The position numbers and the translations under genes are program-made. A stretch of 64,000 bases of DNA from Stenotrophomonas humi. Lineage in GTDB: Bacteria; Pseudomonadota; Gammaproteobacteria; Xanthomonadales; Xanthomonadaceae. The stretch lies in contig NZ_LDJI01000003.1 of the NCBI RefSeq assembly GCF_001431415.1, positions 1 to 64,000 on the forward strand, given 5' to 3'. Positions 44,630 to 53,577 of the stretch are shown piece by piece (the first letter of the stretch is position 1; the number at the start of each line of letters is the position of its first letter). The notes under the pieces were generated by a model. That model had not been told where the DNA came from. It saw only the letters and a list, made by a program, of their open reading frames with translations, and did not search any database.

Positions 44630-46657
44630 ATGAACACCAATTCCCTGCTCGATTTCTCCGGCCTGCCGCGTTTTGATGAAATCCGTCCGGAACACGTGAC
44701 CCCGGCCATCGATGCCCTGCTGGCCGAGGCCGAAGCCGCGGTGAAGGCGGCCGAGACAGTGACGCCGGTCAGCTGGGAAGCGTTCGTGACGCCGCTGGAT
44801 GACGCTACCGAACGTCTCTATCGCGCCTGGGGCCAGGTTTCACATCTGCAGGCGGTGATGAACACGCCGGAGCTGCGCGAGGTCTACAACGCCAACCTGC
44901 CGAAGATCAGTCGCTTCGGTAGCGCGGTGGCGCAGAACCCGGCGCTGTACGCGCAGTACAAGGCGCTGGCGGCCGCGCCGGAAGCGGCCGGCTACGACGC
45001 GGCCCGCAGCAAGGTGCTGGACAACGCACTGCGCGATTTCCGCTTGGGCGGCGCCGAGTTGAACGAAGCCGACAAGGCCCGTTTCGCGCAGTTGCAGGAA
45101 GAACTGTCAGGGCTTCAGGCAAAGTTTTCGCAGAACGTGCTCGACGCCACTGACGCGTTCGCGTTGTACGTGGACAACGAAAGCGAACTGTCCGGGCTGC
45201 CGGTCGATGTCATCGCCAACGCCCGCGCCGCCGCGCAGAAGGACGGTCGCGAAGGCTGGAAGCTGACCCTGCAGATGCCGTGCTATCTGCCGGTGCTCAC
45301 CTACGCCGACAACCGCGCATTGCGCGAACAGCTGTACCACGCCAGTGCGGTGCGTGCCTCCGAGTTCGGTGATGCCGCGCTGGACAACAGCGGCAACATC
45401 GATCGCATCCTGGCGGTGCGCGCCGAACTGGCCGCACTGCTCGGCTTCGCCAACTACGGCGAGTACTCCATCGCGACCAAGATGGCCAAGGATGCGCCGC
45501 AGGTGCTGGATTTCCTGCGCGACCTGGCCGCCCGTGCCAAGCCGTTCGCACAACGCGACCGCGCCGAGCTGGAAGCCTTCGCACGCGACGAACTGGGCCT
45601 GGAAGATCTGCAGGCGTGGGATCTGTCCTACGTCGGCGAGAAGCTCAAGCAGGCACGCTACAGCTACTCCGAGCAGGAGGTGAAGCAGTACTTCACCGAG
45701 CCGAAGGTGCTGGCGGGTTTGTTCGGCGTGATCGAGCGTCTGTACGGTTTGAAGGTGCAGCCCGACAGCGCGCCGGTCTGGCACGAAGACGTACGTTTCT
45801 ATCGACTGGTGGACGCCGACGGTGCGCTGGTCGGCCAGTTCTACATGGACCTGTACGCACGCGAGGGCAAGCGCGGCGGTGCGTGGATGGACGATTGCCG
45901 CAACCGTCGCGACACCGCTGCCGGCGTGCAGACACCGCTGGTGTACCTGGTGTGCAACTTCGGCCGTGGCAGCGACGGCAAGCCGGCGACCTTCAGCCAT
46001 GACGAAGTCACCACGATCTTCCACGAGATGGGCCATGGCCTGCACCAGCTGCTGACCCGCATCGGCGAGTTGGCGGTGGCAGGCATCAATGGTGTGGAAT
46101 GGGATGCCGTGGAATTGCCAAGCCAGTTCATGGAGAACTTCTGCTGGGAGTGGGACCAGGTGCAGGAAATGACGGCGCATGTGAGCACCGGTGCGCCGTT
46201 GCCGCGTCCGTTGTTCGACAAGATGCTGGCGGCGAAGAATTACCAGAGCGGCATGTTCACCGTGCGTCAGTTGGAATTCGCCCTGTTCGACATGCTGCTG
46301 CACAGCCAGTACCAGCCGGAACAGGAAGGCGTGCTGCAACTGTTGGAGCGTGTGCGTGAGGAAGTGGCGGTGAACTTCCCGCCGGCCTGGAACCGCTTTC
46401 CGAACCAGTTCAGCCACATCTTCGCCGGCGGTTACGCGGCTGGTTATTACAGCTACAAGTGGGCCGAGGTGCTCAGTGCCGACGCCTATGCCGCCTTCGA
46501 GGAAGCACCGGACAAGCTGCAGGAGACCGGTGCGCGGTTCCGTGCGGAAGTGTTGTCGCGGGGCGGCAGTCGCAGCGCGGCTGAGAACTTCCGTGCGTTC
46601 CGTGGCCGTGATCCGCAGATCGACGCCTTGCTGCGTCACAGCGGCATGTCTGCCTGA
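44630..46657 (+). CDS. prlC: oligopeptidase A (M3 zinc metallopeptidase)
   Basis: A 675-residue cytoplasmic peptidase that degrades short peptides, including cleaved signal peptides. The zinc motif is FHEMGHGLHQLL, with the third ligand in the downstream VEWDAVELPSQFMENF helix. The C-terminal IFAGGYAAGYYSYKWAEVLS block is typical of the OpdA/Dcp family. The ATG at 44630 (MNTNSLLDFSGLPRFDEI) gives the usual length; the open frame begins 24 codons earlier inside the upstream gene. Confidence 0.96.
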   Translation: MNTNSLLDFSGLPRFDEIRPEHVTPAIDALLAEAEAAVKAAETVTPVSWEAFVTPLDDATERLYRAWGQVSHLQAVMNTPELREVYNANLPKISRFGSAVAQNPALYAQYKALAAAPEAAGYDAARSKVLDNALRDFRLGGAELNEADKARFAQLQEELSGLQAKFSQNVLDATDAFALYVDNESELSGLPVDVIANARAAAQKDGREGWKLTLQMPCYLPVLTYADNRALREQLYHASAVRASEFGDAALDNSGNIDRILAVRAELAALLGFANYGEYSIATKMAKDAPQVLDFLRDLAARAKPFAQRDRAELEAFARDELGLEDLQAWDLSYVGEKLKQARYSYSEQEVKQYFTEPKVLAGLFGVIERLYGLKVQPDSAPVWHEDVRFYRLVDADGALVGQFYMDLYAREGKRGGAWMDDCRNRRDTAAGVQTPLVYLVCNFGRGSDGKPATFSHDEVTTIFHEMGHGLHQLLTRIGELAVAGINGVEWDAVELPSQFMENFCWEWDQVQEMTAHVSTGAPLPRPLFDKMLAAKNYQSGMFTVRQLEFALFDMLLHSQYQPEQEGVLQLLERVREEVAVNFPPAWNRFPNQFSHIFAGGYAAGYYSYKWAEVLSADAYAAFEEAPDKLQETGARFRAEVLSRGGSRSAAENFRAFRGRDPQIDALLRHSGMSA

Positions 46658-46734
46658 ATAAAGTCCGCGCCCGGGGCTGGTCAGCCGGGGTGTTGAGGAT
46701 CAAGCTAGGGGACGATTTCCCCAGCCCTGATCAC

Positions 46735-47082
46735 ATGCCCCGGCTAATCACCCGCATAGCCGCCTGCGCGGCCATCATCGGTGCGGTTCTGTGGTTCCAA
46801 CCGCGCATCAACGAACCCGCCGCGCAGGTCAGCAATGGCCTGAATCTTCGCAGCGCCCCCGACCAGCGCGCCGAGCGCCTGGCGGTGCTGCCTGTGGGCA
46901 CCACGGTGGAAGTGCAGCGCTGCCTGGACGATCTGCAGTGGTGCAACGTGCGTGCCGGTGGCAAGAGCGGGTGGGTCGCGGCCGATTACCTCATCGCCAA
47001 GAGCGACGGCAAGCGCGTGCGCCTGGCCGATGCCGGCAAGGACATGGGCGTGGTGATCGAGACCGCGCGGCCGGGTGGTTGA
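46735..47082 (+). CDS. membrane-anchored bacterial SH3-domain protein
   Basis: A 115-residue protein with an N-terminal hydrophobic segment (about 5-22, ITRIAACAAIIGAVLWF) and one SH3-like domain (VSNGLNLRSAPDQRAERLAV...VRAGGKSGWVAADYL). Such domains usually bind peptidoglycan or proteins at the envelope. I chose the ATG at 46735 since the anchor starts right after it; the frame opens 15 codons earlier. No partner is evident. Confidence 0.8.
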   Translation: MPRLITRIAACAAIIGAVLWFQPRINEPAAQVSNGLNLRSAPDQRAERLAVLPVGTTVEVQRCLDDLQWCNVRAGGKSGWVAADYLIAKSDGKRVRLADAGKDMGVVIETARPGG

Positions 47083-47095
47083 TCCCGGTTTTCGT

Positions 47096-47189
47096 AGGAG
47101 CGGTGTAAGCCGCGAAGCCGGAAATTCTGCAATTGCTGGGAATGCACGTGATCTGATGCGGCATCCGCTTCGTGGTTTACGCCGCTCCT
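47096..47189. repeat. inverted pair of AGGAGCGG-type intergenic repeats
   Basis: AGGAGCGG-TGTAAGCCGCGAAGC (47096-47118) and its near complement (47167-47189) match at 20 of 23 positions and face each other across 48 bases. A third copy of the unit, with the GCCGCGAAGC tail, lies at 61500-61522. This is a recurrent xanthomonad intergenic palindrome. Confidence 0.65.
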
Positions 47190-47216
47190 GCATTGCATCC
47201 ATCACGCATGCACAGA

Positions 47217-47244
47217 TACAAAAACAGCCGCTTTCGCGGCTGTT
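47217..47244 (-). terminator. rho-independent terminator of fabAB
   Basis: On the minus strand AACAGCCGC - GAAA - GCGGCTGTT is followed by TTTGTATC, which together with the stem end gives five T in a row. It lies 28 bases beyond the fabB stop. Confidence 0.85.
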
Positions 47245-47271
47245 CTTGATTGCATCAATCTCAACCAGGCA

Positions 47272-48480
47272 TCACACCCGGCCGAAGATCAGCGTGGCAT
47301 TGGTGCCGCCGAAGCCGAAGCTGTTGGACATCACCGTGTCCAGCTTGGCGTCCTGCGTCTGGCGCAGGATCGGGAAGCCTTCGGCACGCTCGTCCAGCGT
47401 TTCGATGTTGGCCGAGCCGGCCATGAAACCGTCGCGCATCATCAGCAGGCAGAAGATCGCCTCGTGCACGCTGGCCGCACCCAGTGAGTGGCCGGACAGT
47501 GCCTTGGTCGAGGACAGCGGCGGCACCGCGTCGCCGAACACTTCGCGCACCGCGCCCAGCTCGGTCACATCGCCCAGTGGCGTCGAGGTGCCGTGGGTGT
47601 TGAGGTAATCGATCGGGCGATCAACCGTGGCCATGGCCATCTTCATGCAGCGCACCGCGCCTTCACCGGACGGGGCGACCATGTCGGCGCCGTCGGAGGT
47701 GACGCCGTAGCCGACCAGTTCGGCATAGATCCTGGCGCCGCGCGCGATGGCGTGGTCGTAGTCTTCCAGCACCAGAATGCCGCCGCCGCCAGCAATGACG
47801 AAGCCGTCGCGCTTGGCGTCATACGGACGCGAGGCGGTGGCCGGGGTTTCATTGAAGCTGGTGGACAACGCGCCCATCGCATCGAACATCACGCTCATCG
47901 ACCAATGCAGGTCTTCACCGCCGCCGGCGAACATCACGTCCTGTGCGCCGTGACGTATCAGGTCCGCCGCCGCGCCGATGCAATGTGCCGAGGTGGCGCA
48001 CGCAGCCGACAGCGAGTAGCTCAGGCCCTTGATGCTGAACGCGGTGGCCAGGTTGGCCGACACGGTCGAGCACATCGTGCGCGGCACCATGTACGGGCCC
48101 ACCTTGCGCACGCCACGGTTGCGCAGCAGGTCCGCCGCTTCCACCTGCCACTCGCTGGAGCCACCGCCGGAGCCGGCGATCAGGCCGGTACGCGGATTGC
48201 TGACCTGGGTTTCTTCCAGGCCGGCATCGGTGATCGCATCGCGCATGGCGATGTAGCTGTAGGCGGCCGCATCGCTCATGAAGCGCTTGAGCTTGCGGTC
48301 CACCTGCGCTTCGATGTCCAGCTGCACCGTGCCGGTGACCTGGCTGCGCAGGCCGGCTTCGGCATGGTCGGGGGCCGCGACGATGCCGGGACGGCTTTCG
48401 CGCAGGGCGCTGGAAACGGTATCCAGATCGTTGCCAAGGCAGGACGTGATGCCCATGCCGGTAATGACGACACGACGCAT
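47272..48480 (-). CDS. fabB: 3-oxoacyl-ACP synthase I
   Basis: A 402-residue condensing enzyme that elongates unsaturated acyl chains made by FabA. The active-site cysteine is in [12 protein letters not shown]; the two histidines are in [12 protein letters not shown] and [14 protein letters not shown]. It begins [18 protein letters not shown]. Its start overlaps the fabA stop by one base (TGATG), giving the classic fabA-fabB operon. A terminator follows. Confidence 0.98.
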   Translation of the reverse strand: MRRVVITGMGITSCLGNDLDTVSSALRESRPGIVAAPDHAEAGLRSQVTGTVQLDIEAQVDRKLKRFMSDAAAYSYIAMRDAITDAGLEETQVSNPRTGLIAGSGGGSSEWQVEAADLLRNRGVRKVGPYMVPRTMCSTVSANLATAFSIKGLSYSLSAACATSAHCIGAAADLIRHGAQDVMFAGGGEDLHWSMSVMFDAMGALSTSFNETPATASRPYDAKRDGFVIAGGGGILVLEDYDHAIARGARIYAELVGYGVTSDGADMVAPSGEGAVRCMKMAMATVDRPIDYLNTHGTSTPLGDVTELGAVREVFGDAVPPLSSTKALSGHSLGAASVHEAIFCLLMMRDGFMAGSANIETLDERAEGFPILRQTQDAKLDTVMSNSFGFGGTNATLIFGRV

Positions 48481-48995
48481 CAGAAGCTCTCGGTTGAAGT
48501 GAACAGACCCACGCGCAGGTCCTTGGCGGAGTAGATCTCACGGCCGTCGACCAGCATGCGGGCGTCGGTCTGCGCCATCACCAGCTTGCGGTTGATCACG
48601 CGCGAGACATCGATTTCGTATTGCACCAGCTTGGCGCTGGGCAGCACCTGGCCGGTAAACTTGACCTCACCGCAGCCCAGGGCGCGGCCACGGCCTTCGG
48701 CACCCAGCCAGGTCAGGTAGAAGCCGGTGAGCTGCCACATCGCGTCCAGGCCCAGGCAGCCGGGCATCACCGGGTCGCCGATGAAGTGGCAGCCGAAGAA
48801 CCACAGGTCCGGTTTGATGTCGAGTTCGGCCCGGATCAGGCCCTTGCCATGCGCGCCACCTTCCTCGCGGATGTCGGTGATGCGGTCGAACATCAGCATC
48901 GGGTCGTTGGGCAGGCGGCCCTTGTTGGGGCCGAAGAGTTCGCCACGCGCGCTGGCCAGCAGCTGGTCGCGGGAGAACGAGTGCAGACGGGTCAT
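48480..48995 (-). CDS. fabA: 3-hydroxydecanoyl-ACP dehydratase/isomerase
   Basis: Introduces the cis double bond in fatty acid synthesis. The catalytic His and Asp are in [21 protein letters not shown] (family positions His70 and Asp84; the string is shortened here to its key part [18 protein letters not shown]). I chose the ATG at 48995 ([20 protein letters not shown]), which gives 171 residues, the standard length; the frame runs 13 codons further. It is divergent from dinB, and a short palindrome lies in the shared region. Confidence 0.97.
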   Translation of the reverse strand: MTRLHSFSRDQLLASARGELFGPNKGRLPNDPMLMFDRITDIREEGGAHGKGLIRAELDIKPDLWFFGCHFIGDPVMPGCLGLDAMWQLTGFYLTWLGAEGRGRALGCGEVKFTGQVLPSAKLVQYEIDVSRVINRKLVMAQTDARMLVDGREIYSAKDLRVGLFTSTESF

Positions 48996-49135
48996 CCGGG
49001 GGTAATCCAAAGCCAGGAACGAGCCGCCGAGCATGCGTCAGCACCTGCGTTCAATCAAATGTTTTCACTGGACGGCGGCGTATGTTCGACGCAGTTCGCT
49101 GCCGTTCGGCGGCTTTTATCGACGATATTGAATTG

Positions 49136-49145
49136 CACAATTGTG
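49136..49145. promoter_or_regulatory. palindrome CACAATTGTG between fabA and dinB
   Basis: A perfect 10-bp palindrome in the 211-base region between the two divergent starts, within an AT-rich patch (GATATTGAATTG). It could be an operator for a fatty-acid regulator acting on fabAB or for control of dinB. It does not match a LexA box that I recognise. Confidence 0.3.
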
Positions 49146-49206
49146 AGGACAAGTGTGCATTTAGCGACAACAGCTATCATGTTGGCGACCGTTTCGGACT
49201 GTTGTC

Positions 49207-50310
49207 GTGGCCCAGCTTCGCAAGATCATCCATGTCGACATGGACGCCTTCTACGCGTCCGTGGAGCAGCGCGATGACCCCCAATTGCGCGGAAAGCCGG
49301 TGGTGGTGGCCTGGAAGGGAGCCCGCTCGGTGGTCTGTGCCGCGTCCTATGAAGCGCGCACCTTTGGTGTGCGCTCGGCGATGCCGGCGCTGCGGGCCGA
49401 GCGGCTGTGCCCGGACGCGATCTTCGTGCCGCCGGACTTCGCCCGCTACAAGGCGGTCTCGCGGCAGATCCGCGAGATATTCCTGCAGCACACCCCGCTG
49501 GTGGAGCCACTGTCGCTGGACGAGGCCTACCTGGACGTGACCGATTCACCGACCTGCGATGGCATCGCCACCGAAATCGCCCGCACCATCCGCGCGCAGA
49601 TCCGCGAAGTCACCGGGCTTACCGCCTCGGCCGGCATCGCTCCCAACAAGTTCCTGGCCAAGGTTGCCTCCGATTGGCGCAAGCCCGATGGCCAGTTCGT
49701 GGTGCCGCCGTCGAAGGTGGAGCAGTTCCTGACGCCGTTGCCGGTCGGCCGCATACCGGGCGTGGGCAAGGTGATGGCCGGAAAGTTGTCGGCGCTGAGC
49801 ATCGCGACCGTCGGCGACCTGCGTGCGCTGCCGCTGGAGCAGCTGGAAGCGCTGTTCGGCAGCTTCGGTGGCAGCCTTTACCGTCGCGCGCGTGGCATTG
49901 ATGAGCGACCGGTGGAGCCGGATCAGCCGGTGCAGTCGATCTCCTCGGAAGACACCTTTGCCGAGGATCTGCCGCTGGGTGCGTTCGATGAAATGATCAC
50001 ACAGTTGGCGGAGCGGACCTGGCGTGCAGCCGGCCGCACCGAGCGGGTCGGGCACACGGTGGTGCTCAAGCTCAAGACCGCGCAGTTCCGCATCCTCACC
50101 CGCAGCTTCACGCCGGACGCGGCGCCGTCATCGGTGGAAGAACTGCGCGATATCGCCCTGGCGCTGTGCCAGCGCGTGCAACTGCCGGCGGAGACCTTGT
50201 ATCGCCTGGTGGGCGTGGGCTTGTCGGGGTTTCGCGATCGTGAGGATGTGATGGTGCAGGGGGATCTGTTCCGGGATGTGCAGCGCGATGACTGGCTGCC
50301 CGGTGTTTGA
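49207..50310 (+). CDS. dinB: DNA polymerase IV (Y family)
   Basis: A 367-residue translesion polymerase. Catalytic acidic residues are in HVDMDAFYASVEQRD and SLDEAYLDVT. The fingers motif KPVVVAWKGARSVVCAASYEAR, the helix-hairpin-helix IPGVGKVMAGKLSALSIATVG (quoted in part) and a little-finger domain follow. It ends without an obvious beta-clamp QL-x-L-F motif; the tail MVQGDLFRDVQRDDWLPGV has QGDLF, which may serve as a variant. It starts at GTG (49207); no ATG fits the conserved N-terminus. Confidence 0.96.
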   Translation: MAQLRKIIHVDMDAFYASVEQRDDPQLRGKPVVVAWKGARSVVCAASYEARTFGVRSAMPALRAERLCPDAIFVPPDFARYKAVSRQIREIFLQHTPLVEPLSLDEAYLDVTDSPTCDGIATEIARTIRAQIREVTGLTASAGIAPNKFLAKVASDWRKPDGQFVVPPSKVEQFLTPLPVGRIPGVGKVMAGKLSALSIATVGDLRALPLEQLEALFGSFGGSLYRRARGIDERPVEPDQPVQSISSEDTFAEDLPLGAFDEMITQLAERTWRAAGRTERVGHTVVLKLKTAQFRILTRSFTPDAAPSSVEELRDIALALCQRVQLPAETLYRLVGVGLSGFRDREDVMVQGDLFRDVQRDDWLPGV

Positions 50311-50421
50311 AGCCCCTTTGCTTGACTTCAACGCGCGCGCGGGGCTTGAAGTCCGTGATCCTGCAGTCGAGCAGGAACCTCCCGTTACAATCGAGCGCTT
50401 TCCGTAGTGGAGTGTGAGCAC

Positions 50422-51072
50422 GTGGTGACTTCGGCTGTGGTTTTCGATCTGGACGGCACACTGGTGGACAGTGCCGGTGATATCGCCGAAGCAGTGAACC
50501 GCACGCTGGACGATCTGTCCTTGCCGCGTGTGAGTGAAGCCACGGTGCGCAGCTGGATCGGTGAGGGCGTGCGCAAGCTCGTCACCACCGCATTGCGCGA
50601 TGCAGGCGTCGACCGCACGCTGGATGAGGTGATGCCCAGCTTCATGCGCCACTATCATGAGTGCCTGCTACGCAGCCCGCAGTTGTATGACGGGGTGCTC
50701 GAAACGTTGGAAGCACTGCAGGCACAGCGCCTGCCGATGGCGATCTGCACCAACAAGCCGTCGGCATTGGTGCCGCCATTGCTGGAACACCTGGCTATCG
50801 ATCGGTTCTTCGCGCACATCATCGGCGGCGATTCGCTGCCGCAGCGCAAGCCGGCGCCTGAGCCGCTGCAGCACGTTGCCGCCTTGCTTGGTCAGCCGGT
50901 GCAGGGCTGCCTGATGGTGGGTGATTCGGCGACCGATCTGCACGCAGCCAACACTGCCGGCATGCCGATCGTGCTGGTGCGCTACGGCTATACGCGCGAC
51001 CTGGATCTGGATGCCGCCGATGCAGTGGCGGTGATCGATACGTTGCCGGAGCTGTTGGGCCACATCGCGTGA
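50422..51072 (+). CDS. gph: phosphoglycolate phosphatase (HAD family)
   Basis: Removes phosphate from 2-phosphoglycolate formed in DNA repair or oxygenase side reactions. HAD motifs: I FDLDGTLVDS, II ICTNKPS, III Lys in PQRKPAPEP, IV GDSATDLHAANTAGM. The helical cap lies between I and II. The start is uncertain: GTG at 50407, 50422 and 50425 are all possible, and I favour 50422 because GGAG lies nine bases upstream. Length is about 216 residues, normal for the family. Related HAD phosphatases (e.g. MupP-like) cannot be excluded. Confidence 0.88.
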   Translation: MVTSAVVFDLDGTLVDSAGDIAEAVNRTLDDLSLPRVSEATVRSWIGEGVRKLVTTALRDAGVDRTLDEVMPSFMRHYHECLLRSPQLYDGVLETLEALQAQRLPMAICTNKPSALVPPLLEHLAIDRFFAHIIGGDSLPQRKPAPEPLQHVAALLGQPVQGCLMVGDSATDLHAANTAGMPIVLVRYGYTRDLDLDAADAVAVIDTLPELLGHIA

Positions 51073-51079
51073 CCCGCCG

Positions 51080-51102
51080 GTAGTGCCGAGCCACGCTCGG
51101 CG
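51080..51102 (+). repeat. SMAG (GTAG-headed) palindromic repeat
   Basis: GTAG then T and the stem GCCGAGC-CAC-GCTCGGC. It lies 8 bases after the gph stop. A degenerate opposite-facing unit (CTACC at about 51142-51146) may make it an inverted dimer. Confidence 0.75.
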
Positions 51103-51179
51103 GGGGACTTCTCGGTAAACCCCGGCGCCGCATGGTCGCGTTCTACCGGCCGTGCGGCGCTTTGTCGCGCCTCAAAGTA

Positions 51180-51201
51180 AGTAATAATCATTATCATTTA
51201 G
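51180..51201. promoter_or_regulatory. Fur box upstream of fepA
   Basis: TAATAATCATTATCATTTA closely matches the core of the Fur consensus (repeats of AATGAT/ATTATC around ATCATTAT). It lies about 120 bases upstream of the FepA-type receptor start, in a locally AT-rich stretch (TTTAGTGTAGAATG) that should hold the -10. Iron repression of the receptor and probably of the following esterase is expected. Confidence 0.88.
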
Positions 51202-51320
51202 TGTAGAATGCGGCCATTCCGCAGTGAGCCGGTGCCTGATCCCGGTCGCTGCAATCGATACCTGCCGTACCTCAAGCCGTTCGCCAGAGGTTCGCACCCC
51301 CACTGTCGAGAGGCTTTGCC

Positions 51321-53564
51321 ATGTCCCGTCGTTCTTCGTCGCGGTTGCCCGCGCGTGTCCTGTTGTCCCGTCGCCGCCCGCTTGCCGTTGCCTTGGCGCT
51401 GTCTGCGTTGATTGCTGGCCCGGTAGCCGCCGAAGGCGCGCCGGATGCCACCGACATCGACACGGTTCACGTCACCGCAGAACAGATCGCGCGCCAGGCA
51501 CTGGGCACCTCGGTGATCACCTCGGTGGACCTGGAACGCCTGCCGCCGGCCAATGACCTGTCCGAAGTGATCCGCCGCATGCCGGGCATCAACCTGACCG
51601 GCAATACCGCCTCCGGTGCTTACGGAAACTTCCGCCAGATCGACATTCGCGGCATGGGCCCGGAGAACACGCTGATCCTGATCGACGGCCGCCCGGTGAG
51701 CTCGCGCGACTCGGTGCGCATGGGGCGCAGCGGTGAACGCAACAGCCGTGGCGACAGTAACTGGGTGCCGGCCGAAGCGGTGGAGCGCATCGAAGTGCTG
51801 CGTGGCCCGGCGGCGGCGCGTTACGGTTCCGGCGCGTCCGGTGGCGTGGTCAACATCATCACCAAGAAGCCGACCGGTGACCTGACCGGCTCGCTCACGC
51901 TGTACGGCAGCCAAGCCGAACACAGCGCCGAAGGCGACAGCGAGCGGGTTGGCTTCCAGTTGTCCGGCCCGTTGAGTGACCGGTTGTCGTTCCGGCTGTT
52001 CGGCAACGTCAACAAGACCGAGCCGGATGCACTGGAGCTCAACGAAGAATTCGCCACCGGGGTGACGCCGCCGGCCGGGCGCGAAGGCGTGCGCAACCGC
52101 GATATCAGCGGACTGCTGCGTTACGACGTCAACGACAACCACGTGCTGGAACTGGATGCCAGCGTCAGCCGCCAGGGCAATATCTACTCCGGCGAGCGCG
52201 GCGTCAGCGGTGACGGCTTCCAGCGCCTCAACGACCTGTTCGGCGCCGAGACCAACGTAATGCTGCGCCGCTCGTTCGGCCTGACCCATCGCGGCAGCTA
52301 CGACTGGGGCACTTCGCGCATCACCGCCGCCTATGAAGACACCGACAACACGCGCCTCAACGAGGGCCTGGCCGGTGGTCCGGAAGGTTCGATCAACGAG
52401 GGCGCGACATTCTCCACTTCCGAGCTGACCTCCGCGCGCGTGGATGGCGAGATCAACGTGCCTTTCAACTGGGGCGGCATCGAGCAGGTGGCGACGCTGG
52501 GCTTCGAATACCGCGACATGAAGCTGGATGATCCGTACTCGGTCACGCAAAGCTCCAGCAGCGGTGGCGGTATCCCCGGCTACACCGGCACCCGCACCGG
52601 CAAGAGCGACCAGCAGTTCGCCGCGGTGTTCATCGAGGACAACCTGTACTTCGGTGACCGCTGGACGGTGACCCCGGGCGTGCGTTTCGACCACCATTCG
52701 CAGTTCGGCAACAACGTCAGCCCCAGCCTCAACGTGCAGTTCAAGCTGGCCCAGGACTGGGCGATCAAGGGCGGCATCGCGCGTGCGTTCAAGGCACCGA
52801 ACCTGTACCAGGCCAACCCGGATTACCTGTACTACACGCGTGGCAACGGCTGCCCGGTGCTGAGTCCGAACATGGGCTCGGGCTGCTATGTGATGGGCAA
52901 TGCGGACCTTGATCCGGAGACCAGCATCAACAAAGAAATCGGCGTGGAGTGGGCGCCGGACAATGGCTGGCATGCCTCGGTCACCTATTTCCACAACGAC
53001 TACAAGGACAAGATCGTCGCTGGTCAGGAGCGCATCGGCGTGACCAATGACACCAAGGGTCAGGTGTTCCAGTGGACCAACTCGCCGGAAGCCATCATCC
53101 GCGGCGTGGAAGGCAACTTGAAGGTGCCGCTGGTTGGCGGCGGCGATGTGCTGTCGTGGAACACCAATGTCACCTGGATGATCGAGAACGTCGACAGGAT
53201 CACCGACCAGCCGCTGTCGATCATTCCCGAGTACACGGTCAACACCTTCCTGGATTGGCAGGTGAACACGCAGTTGTCGTTCATGCTGACCGGCACCTTC
53301 TACGGCAAGCAGGAGTCGGCCACGCAGTCGAGCACCACCGGTGCGGTGCTGCCGCCGGATACGCGTGCGGCCTATGACCTGTGGAGCCTGGGCGGCCAGT
53401 ACCGCATCACGCCAAAGGTGCGGCTGGGTGCCGGAATCAACAATCTGTTCGACAAGCGCTTGTTCCGCGAAGGCACCACCAGCACCAGTGCCACAGGTGC
53501 GGGCGCCGATACCTACAACGAGCCCGGTCGCAGTTACTGGGTGAATCTGACAGTCGGTTTCTGA
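51321..53564 (+). CDS. fepA: TonB-dependent ferric enterobactin-type receptor
   Basis: A 747-residue catecholate siderophore receptor. A long signal region is followed by the TonB box (DTVHVTAEQ), then a plug domain with the FepA-specific run GNFRQIDIRGMGPENTLILIDGRPV (quoted: RQIDIRGMGPENTLILI) and GERNSRGDSNWVPAEAVERI (E. coli FepA has nearly the same segment), then the VEVLRGPAAARYGSGASGG-type end of plug and a barrel ending in aromatic YWVNLTVGF. Homologues PfeA and BfeA bind ferric enterobactin. A Fur box lies upstream. The esterase gene begins 13 bases after its stop. Confidence 0.92.
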   Translation: MSRRSSSRLPARVLLSRRRPLAVALALSALIAGPVAAEGAPDATDIDTVHVTAEQIARQALGTSVITSVDLERLPPANDLSEVIRRMPGINLTGNTASGAYGNFRQIDIRGMGPENTLILIDGRPVSSRDSVRMGRSGERNSRGDSNWVPAEAVERIEVLRGPAAARYGSGASGGVVNIITKKPTGDLTGSLTLYGSQAEHSAEGDSERVGFQLSGPLSDRLSFRLFGNVNKTEPDALELNEEFATGVTPPAGREGVRNRDISGLLRYDVNDNHVLELDASVSRQGNIYSGERGVSGDGFQRLNDLFGAETNVMLRRSFGLTHRGSYDWGTSRITAAYEDTDNTRLNEGLAGGPEGSINEGATFSTSELTSARVDGEINVPFNWGGIEQVATLGFEYRDMKLDDPYSVTQSSSSGGGIPGYTGTRTGKSDQQFAAVFIEDNLYFGDRWTVTPGVRFDHHSQFGNNVSPSLNVQFKLAQDWAIKGGIARAFKAPNLYQANPDYLYYTRGNGCPVLSPNMGSGCYVMGNADLDPETSINKEIGVEWAPDNGWHASVTYFHNDYKDKIVAGQERIGVTNDTKGQVFQWTNSPEAIIRGVEGNLKVPLVGGGDVLSWNTNVTWMIENVDRITDQPLSIIPEYTVNTFLDWQVNTQLSFMLTGTFYGKQESATQSSTTGAVLPPDTRAAYDLWSLGGQYRITPKVRLGAGINNLFDKRLFREGTTSTSATGAGADTYNEPGRSYWVNLTVGF

Positions 53565-53577
53565 CGGGAATTCAGCG

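Noticed and set aside
49081..49206. LexA box upstream of dinB
   Set aside because: No TTAG-N-CTAA-type or CTG-N10-CAG site that I trust; the palindrome present does not fit.
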